Shown: piece after piece, positions 20,494-29,795 of the stretch | Layout of the letters: each line of letters starts with the position of its first letter | How positions within the stretch are numbered: position 1 is the stretch's first letter | Virus record (IMG/VR): IMGVR_UViG_3300005527_000052 | Location: 1 to 64,000 of that record | Reading direction: 5' to 3' (one strand) | Length of the DNA stretch: 64,000 nt | DNA from: a virus | Notes under the pieces: model-generated | Database searches by the model: none | Seen by the model: the letters and a program-made list of their open reading frames with translations, nothing else | What the model was told of the DNA's origin: nothing | Program-made: the position numbers and the translations under genes

Positions 20494-20989
20494 TTAAAAC
20501 TTTCCAATAAGATACAGCGTATCTTGTTTTATTTCCTAGTCCGTAAGGAGCAAATGATTTAACTAACACCGCTTTATTCTTAATCAAAGGATTATCTGAA
20601 GATTCAACTTCAATATATTGACCTTGTAAAAATTTAGGAATGTCGGATTTATAACATATCATTTTAAATCCACGATCTTCTATTCTTATTCCAGTACTTC
20701 TATAAAAATTATTGGCGTCTAATTGATAAATTCTAGCTTTAACTAAAGTAGTTTTTGCTATTTCTTTATAATTAGAATTTTCTTGTTTATTAGAGCTAGA
20801 CGCGAAATCAGAAATTTGAGAAGGATTACCGAAAATATCTACATCTTTCATTCCTTCAATACCATTATTATTAGATATTGACGCGACGTTATTTATAAAA
20901 TAAATAATTATATCTTTGCCTAGTTCATCGATAAATATTGAACTAGCTTCGTTATACAAATCATAAATGTCATTATTTATTAATGCCAT
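20486..20989 (-). CDS. Head closure or neck protein candidate
   Basis: 167 residues; N-terminal helices then a beta-rich C-terminus (KARIYQLDANNFYRSTG, VLVKSFAPYGLGNKTRYAVSYWKV). Sits between the connector-like gene and the gp10-like gene, the usual place for a head-closure protein. Confidence 0.45.
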   Translation of the reverse strand: MALINNDIYDLYNEASSIFIDELGKDIIIYFINNVASISNNNGIEGMKDVDIFGNPSQISDFASSSNKQENSNYKEIAKTTLVKARIYQLDANNFYRSTGIRIEDRGFKMICYKSDIPKFLQGQYIEVESSDNPLIKNKAVLVKSFAPYGLGNKTRYAVSYWKVLNV

Positions 20990-20990
20990 A

Positions 20991-21428
20991 TTAAGGAGTG
21001 TACGGACCCATAATAGCCTGACCTATATTACCTGCACCTAATTGATACGATTTCTTAGTATCGTCATATTGTTTTTTGTAACCATCTATTAAATCTTTTA
21101 ATACATCAAGATATTTTCCACCATCTAAAGACGACCGATCATCTGTAATTTTTATACCTGCACTTCTCGACATACGTTTGTATTCTTGTCTAAGAACAAT
21201 TTCTGCGGCTTTTATAACTAAAAGTGGGGCAAATTTTTCCGATGTAGGATCGGGGCTAATAGAAGGTTCTTCTGTGTCAACTACAAAATTGTTTAAATTT
21301 AGATCGGAAAAAACCTGTGTGGCTGCAATAGCAATAAATTTTGATAATCGAATATTATCATAATCTTCCGTATTAGAATCATCTAATACATATTTTAGTT
21401 GATTCGCTAAAACGGTAGTCCAAGACAT
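20991..21428 (-). CDS. Head-tail connector (adaptor) candidate
   Basis: 145 residues, largely helical (DDSNTEDYDNIRLSKFIAIAA, KAAEIVLRQEYKRM) with a Gly-rich tail, matching the size and helical style of gp6-type adaptors that dock below the portal. Confidence 0.5.
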   Translation of the reverse strand: MSWTTVLANQLKYVLDDSNTEDYDNIRLSKFIAIAATQVFSDLNLNNFVVDTEEPSISPDPTSEKFAPLLVIKAAEIVLRQEYKRMSRSAGIKITDDRSSLDGGKYLDVLKDLIDGYKKQYDDTKKSYQLGAGNIGQAIMGPYTP

Positions 21429-21440
21429 TTAAAACCTCTC

Positions 21441-21905
21441 TTATACTGTATTTGGATTATAAGCCCGAATAGCGGATAGTGAAACGGTAGTAGTTTGACC
21501 GTTATTACAGACAGCCCAAATAGAGCGTACTAATGAATTATCTAAATTAACCGATTCTCCGGAGCCGATAGGCATACCACGAGATACGTTTATATTGCCG
21601 CTATCGTTAATACAATAAAAGAATGCATTATTTCCTCTATTGGCTAATACTACATCTTGAAGAATTCCAGAGCCATCTGTAGAGGCGTTGTACAAGAAAG
21701 CTCCGTTACTATCAATGACGGTACCTGATCCTAAATTAACCGAGCCTCTATAATAATTAATTGAATTAGAATACCCGGTTAAATCGGTATCGGATGCAAA
21801 AGGTTGTCTAATCCACGTTCCATGTAAACCAGAACCATGCCCGGCAACTAAAACCGAATATCCGTTATTATTTACAGGTTGATTATTAGAAATCTTGCTA
21901 TACAT
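21441..21905 (-). CDS. Beta-rich head-module protein, leaderless
   Basis: 154 residues of Gly/Ser/Asn-rich beta sequence (GYSVLVAGHGSGLHG, NNAFFYCINDSGNINVS). May be a head decoration or neck-fibre protein. The start codon lies five bases after TATAAA (21911-21919 box), so its mRNA is probably leaderless; a capsid-gene terminator lies just before that promoter. Confidence 0.55.
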   Translation of the reverse strand: MYSKISNNQPVNNNGYSVLVAGHGSGLHGTWIRQPFASDTDLTGYSNSINYYRGSVNLGSGTVIDSNGAFLYNASTDGSGILQDVVLANRGNNAFFYCINDSGNINVSRGMPIGSGESVNLDNSLVRSIWAVCNNGQTTTVSLSAIRAYNPNTV

Positions 21906-21910
21906 AATAA

Positions 21911-21919
21911 TTTATACAC
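21911..21919 (-). promoter_or_regulatory. Late-type promoter, leaderless geometry
   Basis: Minus-strand GTGTATAAA, then TTATT and ATG: exactly five bases between the -10 box and the start codon, as in the right-hand gene array. Confidence 0.6.
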
Positions 21920-21935
21920 TTATGAAATAAATAAA

Positions 21936-21955
21936 AACCGGGCGTTAACCCGGTT
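21936..21955 (-). terminator. Intrinsic terminator after the major capsid gene
   Basis: AACCGGG/CCCGGTT stem with a six-base loop and a T-rich tail on the minus strand, 23 bases after the capsid stop. Confidence 0.75.
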
Positions 21956-21978
21956 TATTATCAAGAGTAAAGTTTTCT

Positions 21979-22995
21979 TTAGAAGCTGGCTAGGAGAGTG
22001 GTTCTAGAGTCTAACTGAGCGAAACCGACTTCCATCCAACCGTACATTTCATTCAAGCCTTGACGATGTTTGGTATTATCTTCAAACATTTGTAGATTTT
22101 CACGAATAGGCATGACGAAGCTGTTATTTTTGCTCTTATCAATACCGATTGCTAGTTCTACGTCACCAGATGCTAGTGATTTACCTAAAGTTGAGCTGTA
22201 ATATAGTTGATATTCTTGACCAACACCAAGTTCATCTAAATCTCTTAGTTCGACACCAAAGATTTTAGTCATTTCACGACCGTTATCATCAGTGTAATAG
22301 ATGTTAGTACGGACTTGATCAGGAATCAAGTTTAGATTCCAAGAACGAATATCATCTAGAGCTTCTGGTGAGAGATAAAGATGAGTTAGTTTACCGCGAT
22401 TAACTGAGGTAGAGTTACCACCACCGTTTCTACGCATTACTGTTTTGAGCAATGTGACTAATCTTGGGGTAAATTGACCTGCGGCTGCATCAGGATCGTA
22501 AACTAAGATGTTACGAGATACACCGGCTGATATGATGGTGTTAAAACCGTCATCGTTCAATTTCTTTTTGAAACCAGCTTCGAGAACTTCTACCATTCTA
22601 GCTAGAACATTCCAGTTTGCATCTCGTAAGAATTTACGAGTACAACCAATAGAGTTGCCTATCATATAGGTAGGAATTTCTATGATACTATCGGATGTTA
22701 CGAGCTTGGTAGGTATACCACCGTGATCTGGTAGTGTAAAAGCGTAAAATTCTTTTTCAGTACCCGGTTTGATCAAGTCGGTTGGATATTTAACGGGTGA
22801 TCCGTCAGTGTAATCTTCAACCGTAAAGATATCGCCAAGTATATCGCCAGTCAAAACTGTTTGGCGAATAGGTGTTTCTAGTGCTTTAGAAACTTCAACA
22901 CCGGCTTCTCTCGATTTGGAAGGATCGTTTGATCCCCAATCGTTTAACTTGGCTTTAATCTGTAGTTTTTCTTCGTTGCTAAATTCAAATGGCAT
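21979..22995 (-). CDS. Major capsid protein, HK97 fold
   Basis: 338 residues in the canonical slot after protease/scaffold and decoration genes. Helical N-terminus, then beta and acidic segments such as TVEDYTDGSPVKYP, RNILVYDPDAAAGQF, THLYLSPEALDDI and LRDLDELGVGQEYQLYY, which fit HK97-type shell proteins. SD AAAGGG before ATG. A strong terminator follows, consistent with very high separate expression. Confidence 0.8.
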   Translation of the reverse strand: MPFEFSNEEKLQIKAKLNDWGSNDPSKSREAGVEVSKALETPIRQTVLTGDILGDIFTVEDYTDGSPVKYPTDLIKPGTEKEFYAFTLPDHGGIPTKLVTSDSIIEIPTYMIGNSIGCTRKFLRDANWNVLARMVEVLEAGFKKKLNDDGFNTIISAGVSRNILVYDPDAAAGQFTPRLVTLLKTVMRRNGGGNSTSVNRGKLTHLYLSPEALDDIRSWNLNLIPDQVRTNIYYTDDNGREMTKIFGVELRDLDELGVGQEYQLYYSSTLGKSLASGDVELAIGIDKSKNNSFVMPIRENLQMFEDNTKHRQGLNEMYGWMEVGFAQLDSRTTLLASF

Positions 22996-23017
22996 TTTTT
23001 TACCCTTTATTTATCGA

Positions 23018-23485
23018 TTAAAAATCAACGCGAACTTTAACATAACCGTCTTCATCAGGACGAGAACGGAATTGTCCTATAGCTGGGGCACCCTGAGCCT
23101 GTACTGAACTAATTAATCCGCTAGCACCTAGATAGGCAGGCTGACCAATTAATACAGACGCGGCTGTATTTGGTACGATTGAGTTGGTTGTAACTTCACC
23201 GGCACGAATAATAGAAGCTCTGTTACCAACTTGTACTTCGAGTCTTTCTGAGAGTAAACGATTACGAGTTAAATCGATGTTTACAAATTCATTATTTAGT
23301 ACGCCAAGCGGATATCGGCCTGAAGGATTAACTGCAACATCAGCTAGTTGGTTAAAACTATCCATAGCTGCACCTGAACCGGGGGCACCGGTAGTTGCTA
23401 CTAGGAAAGTGCCACGGGCGGCGGTTTGGTTAAGGAAAAATTCTGTTTCCCAACTTCTAACATTCATATCTGGTTTAAGTGCCAT
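23018..23485 (-). CDS. Capsid decoration-type protein
   Basis: 155 residues, Gly/Ala/Val-rich and beta-like (ARGTFLVATTGAPGSG, ASVLIGQPAYLGASG), with SD AGAGG and its own late-type promoter, directly before the capsid gene. Size, place and likely abundance match head decoration proteins. Confidence 0.6.
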   Translation of the reverse strand: MALKPDMNVRSWETEFFLNQTAARGTFLVATTGAPGSGAAMDSFNQLADVAVNPSGRYPLGVLNNEFVNIDLTRNRLLSERLEVQVGNRASIIRAGEVTTNSIVPNTAASVLIGQPAYLGASGLISSVQAQGAPAIGQFRSRPDEDGYVKVRVDF

Positions 23486-23504
23486 TTGTTAATTACCTCT
23501 TATT

Positions 23505-23513
23505 TTTATACAC
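23505..23513 (-). promoter_or_regulatory. Late-type promoter for the decoration and capsid genes
   Basis: Minus-strand GTGTATAAA in the intergenic gap, upstream of AGAGG and the ATG at 23485. Confidence 0.55.
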
Positions 23514-23516
23514 TAA

Positions 23517-24158
23517 TTATCGACGACCTTGTTTCTTATCAAGAACACTTTTTACAAATTTTTCTAAAGTTGCATTACTAACAGTGGTTTTAGTAGCTGC
23601 TACTTCAATATTAACATCATTTTTCGCTTCTACTTTTTCTAATTCTTCAGCAGCTTTTGTTGAAGGCGTAAAATTAGTTACGGTATTATCAGTTGATTTT
23701 GTATTGCTTGTTACTGTTTGTTCTGTTGCTTTTTTGAACATAGTAGCTGCAACAGTTTTTGCGGCATTATAAGCATCATCGCTCATAGCTTTATATAGTT
23801 CAAGAGCTTTAACTTCATCTTGATCAACAGCACCGAATGATTTCATTTCGGTTAATCTGACTTGTGCTTTATAATCAACTACTTCAGCTTTAGCTTTATC
23901 AAAAGCTTCAGCGACTTGTTTTGCACTATCTTTTGCTTCGGCGAGTGCTTTTTCTGCACATTCCTTATCTTCTTTCATTTTAGCCATTTGCTTTTCAGCT
24001 TCGGCTTTTTCTGAAGCATAGCTATCTTCCATAGATTTAATTTTAGCATTTGCTTCAGCTAGTGCTTTTTCAGCTACTTCTTTAGCTGAATTTAGTTCTG
24101 CGAGCTGTGCTTCGTAATTAACGGTTGCTGATTCTTTGGCAGTATTTGCTTCTGACAT
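23517..24158 (-). CDS. Nested scaffold protein from an internal start
   Basis: In-frame ATG at 24158 (MSEANTAKE...) preceded by GAGG with eight bases between. It gives a 213-residue product consisting only of the coiled-coil scaffold. Nested protease/scaffold pairs are known in lambda (C/Nu3) and other phages; here it is inferred from the SD and domain border. Confidence 0.55.
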   Translation of the reverse strand: MSEANTAKESATVNYEAQLAELNSAKEVAEKALAEANAKIKSMEDSYASEKAEAEKQMAKMKEDKECAEKALAEAKDSAKQVAEAFDKAKAEVVDYKAQVRLTEMKSFGAVDQDEVKALELYKAMSDDAYNAAKTVAATMFKKATEQTVTSNTKSTDNTVTNFTPSTKAAEELEKVEAKNDVNIEVAATKTTVSNATLEKFVKSVLDKKQGRR

Positions 24159-24953
24159 ATTTTGTACCTCGATATTATTTAATACACTATTTTTAGCTAC
24201 AAGCTTAAAAAGATCACTATTATTACTGTCTTCAAATTCGGAATTCTGAGAAATAACTTCAGGTATTATAATAGATTCTTTATTTGCTGGTTTATTTACA
24301 AAACCAATACCTGAAAAAACAATATTTTTTAACCATTTGCCGACCAAATAATTTTGACCATCAAGGTTAATTTTTCCTGTACCTTTATTTTTTCTAAGAT
24401 AATTATCTAATCTAGATGTATTTTCAGTTTTATCTATTAAAGTAATTGAATCTGAACCTTCTTTTCTTAAAGCGTATCCGTAATTTTTAGACAAACATTC
24501 CATAGAAACAAAAAGAACATTATCGCTGATTTGTTCAGCTATTTTTTCAGCATAAGTAGGAAAATACTTATCCCAAACCAACATACCTACTAAAATATGG
24601 TATTTATTTTTAGAGGAAGTTTCGCTAATAGGTAAATAATTTTCATCTAATACTAAATAATTGGTTATTACGCCAATCGTTTCATTATCTTCTTCTTCAC
24701 CGTTATGCTGCCAATTTACCGGTTTATTTAAAACTGTAATTGCCGCTTTTAACGTTTCTTCTGGCGAAAAAACATCATCATTAGCGTTCCAATTACTTGT
24801 TACCATAATAGCAGGTATCCAAGTAGAACCTAAATCAACATAATCGGGTTTTATTTTTTCAACCGATAAACGTAAGTTTGATCTTAAAATATCATCAATA
24901 GATGCTATAGTCTTTTCGCTAGAGTCAATAATAGATTTAAGATCATTCGTCAT
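23517..24953 (-). CDS. Prohead protease fused to scaffold
   Basis: 478 residues from the ATG at 24953; a GTG further upstream overlaps the promoter and is less likely. Residues about 1-250 look like a prohead protease (VNWQHNGE, GVITNYLV, LFVSMECLSK, GIGFVNKPANK). From about 270 on there is an alanine/lysine coiled coil, then a Thr-rich linker and basic tail, typical of scaffold. An internal start with its own SD (see 23517-24158) would release the scaffold alone. Confidence 0.65.
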   Translation of the reverse strand: MTNDLKSIIDSSEKTIASIDDILRSNLRLSVEKIKPDYVDLGSTWIPAIMVTSNWNANDDVFSPEETLKAAITVLNKPVNWQHNGEEEDNETIGVITNYLVLDENYLPISETSSKNKYHILVGMLVWDKYFPTYAEKIAEQISDNVLFVSMECLSKNYGYALRKEGSDSITLIDKTENTSRLDNYLRKNKGTGKINLDGQNYLVGKWLKNIVFSGIGFVNKPANKESIIIPEVISQNSEFEDSNNSDLFKLVAKNSVLNNIEVQNMSEANTAKESATVNYEAQLAELNSAKEVAEKALAEANAKIKSMEDSYASEKAEAEKQMAKMKEDKECAEKALAEAKDSAKQVAEAFDKAKAEVVDYKAQVRLTEMKSFGAVDQDEVKALELYKAMSDDAYNAAKTVAATMFKKATEQTVTSNTKSTDNTVTNFTPSTKAAEELEKVEAKNDVNIEVAATKTTVSNATLEKFVKSVLDKKQGRR

Positions 24954-24957
24954 TATT

Positions 24958-24968
24958 AATTTATACAC
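24958..24968 (-). promoter_or_regulatory. Late-type promoter overlapping the portal stop codon
   Basis: Minus-strand GTGTATAAATT; the TAA stop of portal lies inside the -10 box. The ATG at 24953 is six bases after TATAAA, so the message may be leaderless. Confidence 0.55.
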
Positions 24969-26937
24969 CTTGACTTAACAAAAACGCCTCTATCTTTAAT
25001 GTGTCTTTGTCTTCTTTAGATACTTTATCGGTTTTTAAATCCGATAAAAGTTCTCTAAAAATATTATTAAATTTATTATATTTATCATAATTAATACTAG
25101 CGATTATTTTTTCTGGATCATTTGAATCGTTTAGACTGGCATTAGCAAACGTATGATCAATTAAATTCTCTAGTTGATCCTTTTGGTCTTGTGTTAATTT
25201 CTTAACATTACTCACTTCATAATGTTCAATAATAATAGAAGTTATCTTTTCTTCTATTTCTTGATAGATGTTTTTAGCTAATATTATTTCTGACGCTTTT
25301 CGTTTTCTTGGTTCTTTATCTTTTGATCCAGATGGTCTTCCCGGTCTTTGATTATATGAATCTTGTATAGACATATTACTAGAATTGTCTTTACTGTTCA
25401 TTTTTTGAACTTTTAGTTCATGTTCTTGCTGATATTTTAAGTCAGGATTATGATAAGGACTAGCTTTAGGAGGTAATTCATCCTTATCTCTTTTTTCTTC
25501 TTGTTTTTGAATTCTCAATCTTTCCAAGAAGGGGTTTTCGCCTAAATATTCAATAACTTTATCTTCTGATAAGATATTTCTATCGGCCAAATCCATTAAT
25601 ACTTTGACGTGTACATTATCATCAGTAAAATTAGGTATTCTAAATTTTACTAAAGGTTTATCACTAAAACCCATATTATTATGTATAATGTTAATTTCAA
25701 AATTAAGCCATTCTAGTAACCGATCTCTTACTATCGCTAATTTTGTTACTAATGATTTAGTACGCATAGCCGGATTATTACCGGTCATGCTTTTGGTAGG
25801 ACCACCAATAAGTTCTTCAGGAAAACCAAATACTAAATATATATTAGTGTTATCATCCGTTAATTGAGACAACTTTTCAATCGGTGGATAATACTCAGAA
25901 TATTCTAACAGAGTATCCCATATTAAATCAAATGGACCGGCAGATGTATTATTATCTAATAATCCCGCAAGCTTATTAGCAACGGCTGGACTTGGCAAAA
26001 TCCCTTCTTTGTGATCCCCTAATTTCCATATTCTTAAAGGATGGGCGTAAGCATCTAACGCAAAACTTTTAGCGGCATTTAAACGTTGATTATAAACTAT
26101 ATCAGGCAATACCGGTTTAATTAAAGGTATGCCCCAAGGTTCTAAATCTTCTTTTTTATACCAAGAAACATAAATATCTTTTTCAGGTAGAGGGTAATAA
26201 ATAAATCTTTCTGAAATGTTTTCTTTTAAAGACTTTTTAATTACTTCAGGTATATCATCTAAAACTTGTTTTTCTAATGTAGTCTTAGCATTATTTAATT
26301 TTAACAGATATTCTCTGTTTAAACGTAAACCGTAAATTTTCTTTTCAGAAAACGCACCGGCTACATCTCCGACGATTTCAATATTTCTCGGTTGATAAAA
26401 ACGATATTTAATTGGTATTCTTTTAGATTTCTTTTTTGGCGGTTGATTTAAATTTTCCGCAATTGATTTATCGTCTCTCTTCATTTGTGCGATATCTTGT
26501 GGCTGTAAATCCACATAATATCTTTGTAATACAACATTACATTCTCTAAAAAGATGGGTAGCAAATTGCTGGCACCGTTCTTTTAATCCAACTTTATCCA
26601 TCCAAACACGATAAAAATTATTAATACCTTGATCGCTGTGGTAAATATCTAATCCGTCAATAACTAATTCAACCATCGAATCAACTACACTCCGTAAAAC
26701 GGATGATCCGTAATACGCTGCGTAACACTGAGTAAATAAATCATAGTGAGTCTTAGGAGATTCCAAAGATAACCGTAGACCAAAAAAATCGCTATAGTTT
26801 GATTCTGATCTTACTCTAACGTTGTCCTCGATAGACTCGTATGCTTTAGTTTTTGTAACACCGCCTCCAAAAGAATTATTAGAAGCAACGGTTTTTTGAT
26901 GAGTATCAAGTCTTTTTGGTGTAATTTTCTTTTTCAT
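24961..26937 (-). CDS. Portal protein
   Basis: About 658 residues from the ATG at 26937 (an upstream TTG lies inside a 5' hairpin). Large, charged, directly after the large terminase and before the protease, the standard portal slot. Contains the portal-like NVVLQRYYVDLQP and YPPIEKLSQL regions and a long basic C-terminal extension with PGRPSGSKDKEPRKRKASE. No SD; the leader begins with TTGCGAT/ATCGCAA. Confidence 0.75.
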   Translation of the reverse strand: MKKKITPKRLDTHQKTVASNNSFGGGVTKTKAYESIEDNVRVRSESNYSDFFGLRLSLESPKTHYDLFTQCYAAYYGSSVLRSVVDSMVELVIDGLDIYHSDQGINNFYRVWMDKVGLKERCQQFATHLFRECNVVLQRYYVDLQPQDIAQMKRDDKSIAENLNQPPKKKSKRIPIKYRFYQPRNIEIVGDVAGAFSEKKIYGLRLNREYLLKLNNAKTTLEKQVLDDIPEVIKKSLKENISERFIYYPLPEKDIYVSWYKKEDLEPWGIPLIKPVLPDIVYNQRLNAAKSFALDAYAHPLRIWKLGDHKEGILPSPAVANKLAGLLDNNTSAGPFDLIWDTLLEYSEYYPPIEKLSQLTDDNTNIYLVFGFPEELIGGPTKSMTGNNPAMRTKSLVTKLAIVRDRLLEWLNFEINIIHNNMGFSDKPLVKFRIPNFTDDNVHVKVLMDLADRNILSEDKVIEYLGENPFLERLRIQKQEEKRDKDELPPKASPYHNPDLKYQQEHELKVQKMNSKDNSSNMSIQDSYNQRPGRPSGSKDKEPRKRKASEIILAKNIYQEIEEKITSIIIEHYEVSNVKKLTQDQKDQLENLIDHTFANASLNDSNDPEKIIASINYDKYNKFNNIFRELLSDLKTDKVSKEDKDTLKIEAFLLSQGV

Positions 26938-26960
26938 AATATTGCGATTAAATCGCAATG

Positions 26961-26971
26961 TTATTATACAC
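26961..26971 (-). promoter_or_regulatory. Late-type promoter and 5' hairpin before portal
   Basis: Minus-strand GTGTATAATAA; the transcript would begin near a 7-bp hairpin TTGCGAT/ATCGCAA (26941-26957) that lies five bases before the portal ATG. Confidence 0.5.
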
Positions 26972-26976
26972 GAGTA

Positions 26977-29031
26977 CTATAATCGATCAACCAACTGAGA
27001 GGTTACAATTCTCATTTTTTTGCCATTTGTCGTGATATAGGCGGGTTGATTGGTGCCACTATTACTTTTAGTATTTCGAGTAGCACCAATAGCAGAGTAG
27101 TTTATGTGATTTGACAATTCATTATGCATAACTCGAATACCATAATTAGCCAATAATATAGAAGTAAATCGGTCTTTTTTGAGTTTTTCTTTAGTATTAT
27201 CATTAGAAATTAATGATATTTTAGGAACATCCCATCTTTCTTGCCCGCCGCCGGTTTCAGTTCTTTTAATACAAATAGTCTCTTGTTTAGCACTTTCTAT
27301 TTCAAGATAGCAATCTTCAAGAGATTCGTATTTTCTTTTATAGTTGACGTTATCCATTTGTGCTACAGCTACAGAATCAAATTCTGGAAATAAAAATCTT
27401 CTATCTTCTAAATCTTTCTTTAAACCATAATGAGATTCTTTTCTCCAGTCAGAATTTTGGAAATTAATCATAGTTAAAATATGAAGTCCCGGCATATGAA
27501 TAAAGTTTTCATCGTCTTTATCGTATATCGGTAAATCTCCCGACTCCATTTTATCAGGATCGTGTAAACCTTCTTTAAGGGAAATACCTCCACCGCCAGC
27601 ATCACAAATAATAGATTCAATATTAAATCGGCGAATTAACGATCTTATATGTTTAATTATAAAAGTATTATAATCTTTAATAGATTCGTCTATAATCCCG
27701 TCATTTTTCATTTGATTAAATTTCTTTCTATTAGTAGACCAAGTATATACCAAAACTCGATAATTACCATGATCTTCAACTATAGAAATTGCAAAATTAT
27801 CATCTTCTGAGGCGGGGTCGATACCCATAACGTATTTAAATTCTTTTTCGCCTGATATTTTAGCACTATGTCTAATAACCTGACCCAAACCTTTAATTGG
27901 GCAAGTGCAATCAAATAATAATCTGGCTGGATAAAATCCGTCTGAATCTGACGGAAAAACGCATCCGTATTCTTGCTGGAAAATTTGTTTAACCATTGTT
28001 GCCTTACCTTGTTCTAGAATGTCTTGATCTAACATTCCTTTTGGAGCAAGAGTATAAGGCAGTCTCATAATAGCATACTGACTAGTATCTAATTTAGTAA
28101 TATCTAATTCTAGTTCCGGATAATTTTGATCGATAAACCTTTGATCGCCACCGGATTCGATAATAGCTTTGTATCTTTTAAAATACTTATAAAAAGATCC
28201 AAATTGAAAGGTAGCGGTTCCTTGAATTATAATTTGGTTTCCGCCTAAACTGGTTTGTGTAGGTATTTTAGGATTTAATATTTGATTATCGTCAGTAATA
28301 CCTAATTTACGCATTTCATCTGTTCTATATGCGTTTTTAATATTTTGAATAAAATTAGTAGTCTTAACTGCAGCGAAACCTCGAATAACTGTTTCAAAAA
28401 CCTCAGTACTAATACTGCCGAATTCTTCAGCACATATTATTTCAGCACGTTCACCACGGATAGTTTCGCCGTCACCAAGCGGTAGGAATTTAATTACACT
28501 TTCGCCACAATGCCAATATGCATTAGTTACGCCTCTTTTTGGTGCATTTTTCTTTCCTACTATATCTTGAAGAACAGGTGCGTTATTCCATATATTTGTT
28601 ATATAGTTAAAAACTATCAAAGCTTGACGAAAAGCGGCACCGACAACTGCTATTCTAATTCCCGGATTTAACAACGCTCGGATCATTAAATACCAAGCGG
28701 TAGTAAAACTTTTAGCATAACCACGAGACGCAATCAACATAGGAAATTGTTTTTTCCATAACATTTGCACAATAGCCATATGTTCTGGAGTGGTATCTAA
28801 ATTAAGTATTTCTTTAGCTATAAAATGTAGGTAATTTGGATCACGCATGAATTGAACCAAAGAATCTATATAGGTGTTTTTATTATAAAATTCCGGTTTA
28901 AAAAACGGATTCATGACCGACATCTGCGAAACATCTCCTAATTGGAGATAAGCTAAATCTAAAGTTTCGCTATTAATACGTTTATGATCGCTATGTATAG
29001 AAAGCAGGTTATCGGTAATTTTATTACTCAT
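26977..29031 (-). CDS. Terminase large subunit
   Basis: 684 residues. ATPase half: Walker A-type ASRGYAKSF (about 101-109) and Walker B-type IICAEEFG (about 198-205). Nuclease half: VMGIDPASEDD (about 401-411) and IICDAGGGG (about 474-482) supply the acidic metal-binding residues of RNase H-like terminase nucleases. Motor for DNA packaging. Overlaps the ERCC4-like gene by eight bases. Confidence 0.93.
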   Translation of the reverse strand: MSNKITDNLLSIHSDHKRINSETLDLAYLQLGDVSQMSVMNPFFKPEFYNKNTYIDSLVQFMRDPNYLHFIAKEILNLDTTPEHMAIVQMLWKKQFPMLIASRGYAKSFTTAWYLMIRALLNPGIRIAVVGAAFRQALIVFNYITNIWNNAPVLQDIVGKKNAPKRGVTNAYWHCGESVIKFLPLGDGETIRGERAEIICAEEFGSISTEVFETVIRGFAAVKTTNFIQNIKNAYRTDEMRKLGITDDNQILNPKIPTQTSLGGNQIIIQGTATFQFGSFYKYFKRYKAIIESGGDQRFIDQNYPELELDITKLDTSQYAIMRLPYTLAPKGMLDQDILEQGKATMVKQIFQQEYGCVFPSDSDGFYPARLLFDCTCPIKGLGQVIRHSAKISGEKEFKYVMGIDPASEDDNFAISIVEDHGNYRVLVYTWSTNRKKFNQMKNDGIIDESIKDYNTFIIKHIRSLIRRFNIESIICDAGGGGISLKEGLHDPDKMESGDLPIYDKDDENFIHMPGLHILTMINFQNSDWRKESHYGLKKDLEDRRFLFPEFDSVAVAQMDNVNYKRKYESLEDCYLEIESAKQETICIKRTETGGGQERWDVPKISLISNDNTKEKLKKDRFTSILLANYGIRVMHNELSNHINYSAIGATRNTKSNSGTNQPAYITTNGKKMRIVTSQLVDRL

Positions 29032-29473
29032 CTAATTTTCTTTCTATTTCCTTGAATAAACGATAAACGTAGTTTTCAGCTTCTTCTATATTTGGAAAAA
29101 ATAATATATCTACATTATAATTAACTTGTAAATAAGCTAATTGTTTATAAATAAAATTTAAACTTAATTTTGTTAATCCTCTGTCAACTAGATATGAAAA
29201 ATTATTTGGACCACAAACTATAATTTGTTTATGTTTATATTTTTGTAATCCGTCCATTTCTCTGCAAAAACGCTCAAATTCACTTCCTAAATTATTAATT
29301 AATTCTCGACAATTTTTTTTACGCTCAATAATAACTGATTCGTCAAAATCAGGATGGTCGCAAATAGCTAAAGTATAATCCCCGTACTTTAAAGAATCAT
29401 TACTAATTTTTACATCAGTATAATCTTTAAAATTAAATCCGTCTTTTTCTTTAGTATCTTTAATCACCAACAT
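29024..29473 (-). CDS. ERCC4-type nuclease
   Basis: 149 residues with the family core D(T)KEK...LKYGDYTLAI...VIIERKK (about 6-53), the D/GDY/ERK metal-binding pattern of XPF/Mus81-type nucleases. C-terminal helices follow. Overlaps terminase and the HNH gene, so a role in packaging or recombination is likely but not shown. Confidence 0.75.
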   Translation of the reverse strand: MLVIKDTKEKDGFNFKDYTDVKISNDSLKYGDYTLAICDHPDFDESVIIERKKNCRELINNLGSEFERFCREMDGLQKYKHKQIIVCGPNNFSYLVDRGLTKLSLNFIYKQLAYLQVNYNVDILFFPNIEEAENYVYRLFKEIERKLDE

Positions 29474-29795
29474 TTTTCTTGCGATCTTTTAATAAAACCT
29501 TTTTCAAAAAAACCACTTCAAATCTTTTTTCTTTTCCGTATGTTTTCTGGTGGCATTTTTTACAAAGAGTTATACCATTATACACGTTGTATCTTAAATG
29601 TGGATCGTCGGCCCATTTTTTGATATGATGTATCTGTAAATCTTCTTTAGCCTGACATTTATTAAAACCTTGGCAAGTATGATCGTCTCTTTCTAAAACT
29701 TGATTTCTCCAGTTTTTATATTTAGCAGACCCAATATCTCGTTCTAATTGACGCAATCTTTTGCTGGTTGTATATTTAATTTTTGGTATAAACAT
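29460..29795 (-). CDS. HNH endonuclease
   Basis: 111 residues with C..F..CQAKEDLQIHHIKKWADD and NGITLCKKCHQKTYG: paired Cys ligands and the IHHI...N...LC..CH core of HNH nucleases. HNH genes next to the large terminase are common in HK97-like phages and can assist genome cleavage. Confidence 0.85.
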   Translation of the reverse strand: MFIPKIKYTTSKRLRQLERDIGSAKYKNWRNQVLERDDHTCQGFNKCQAKEDLQIHHIKKWADDPHLRYNVYNGITLCKKCHQKTYGKEKRFEVVFLKKVLLKDRKKNVGD

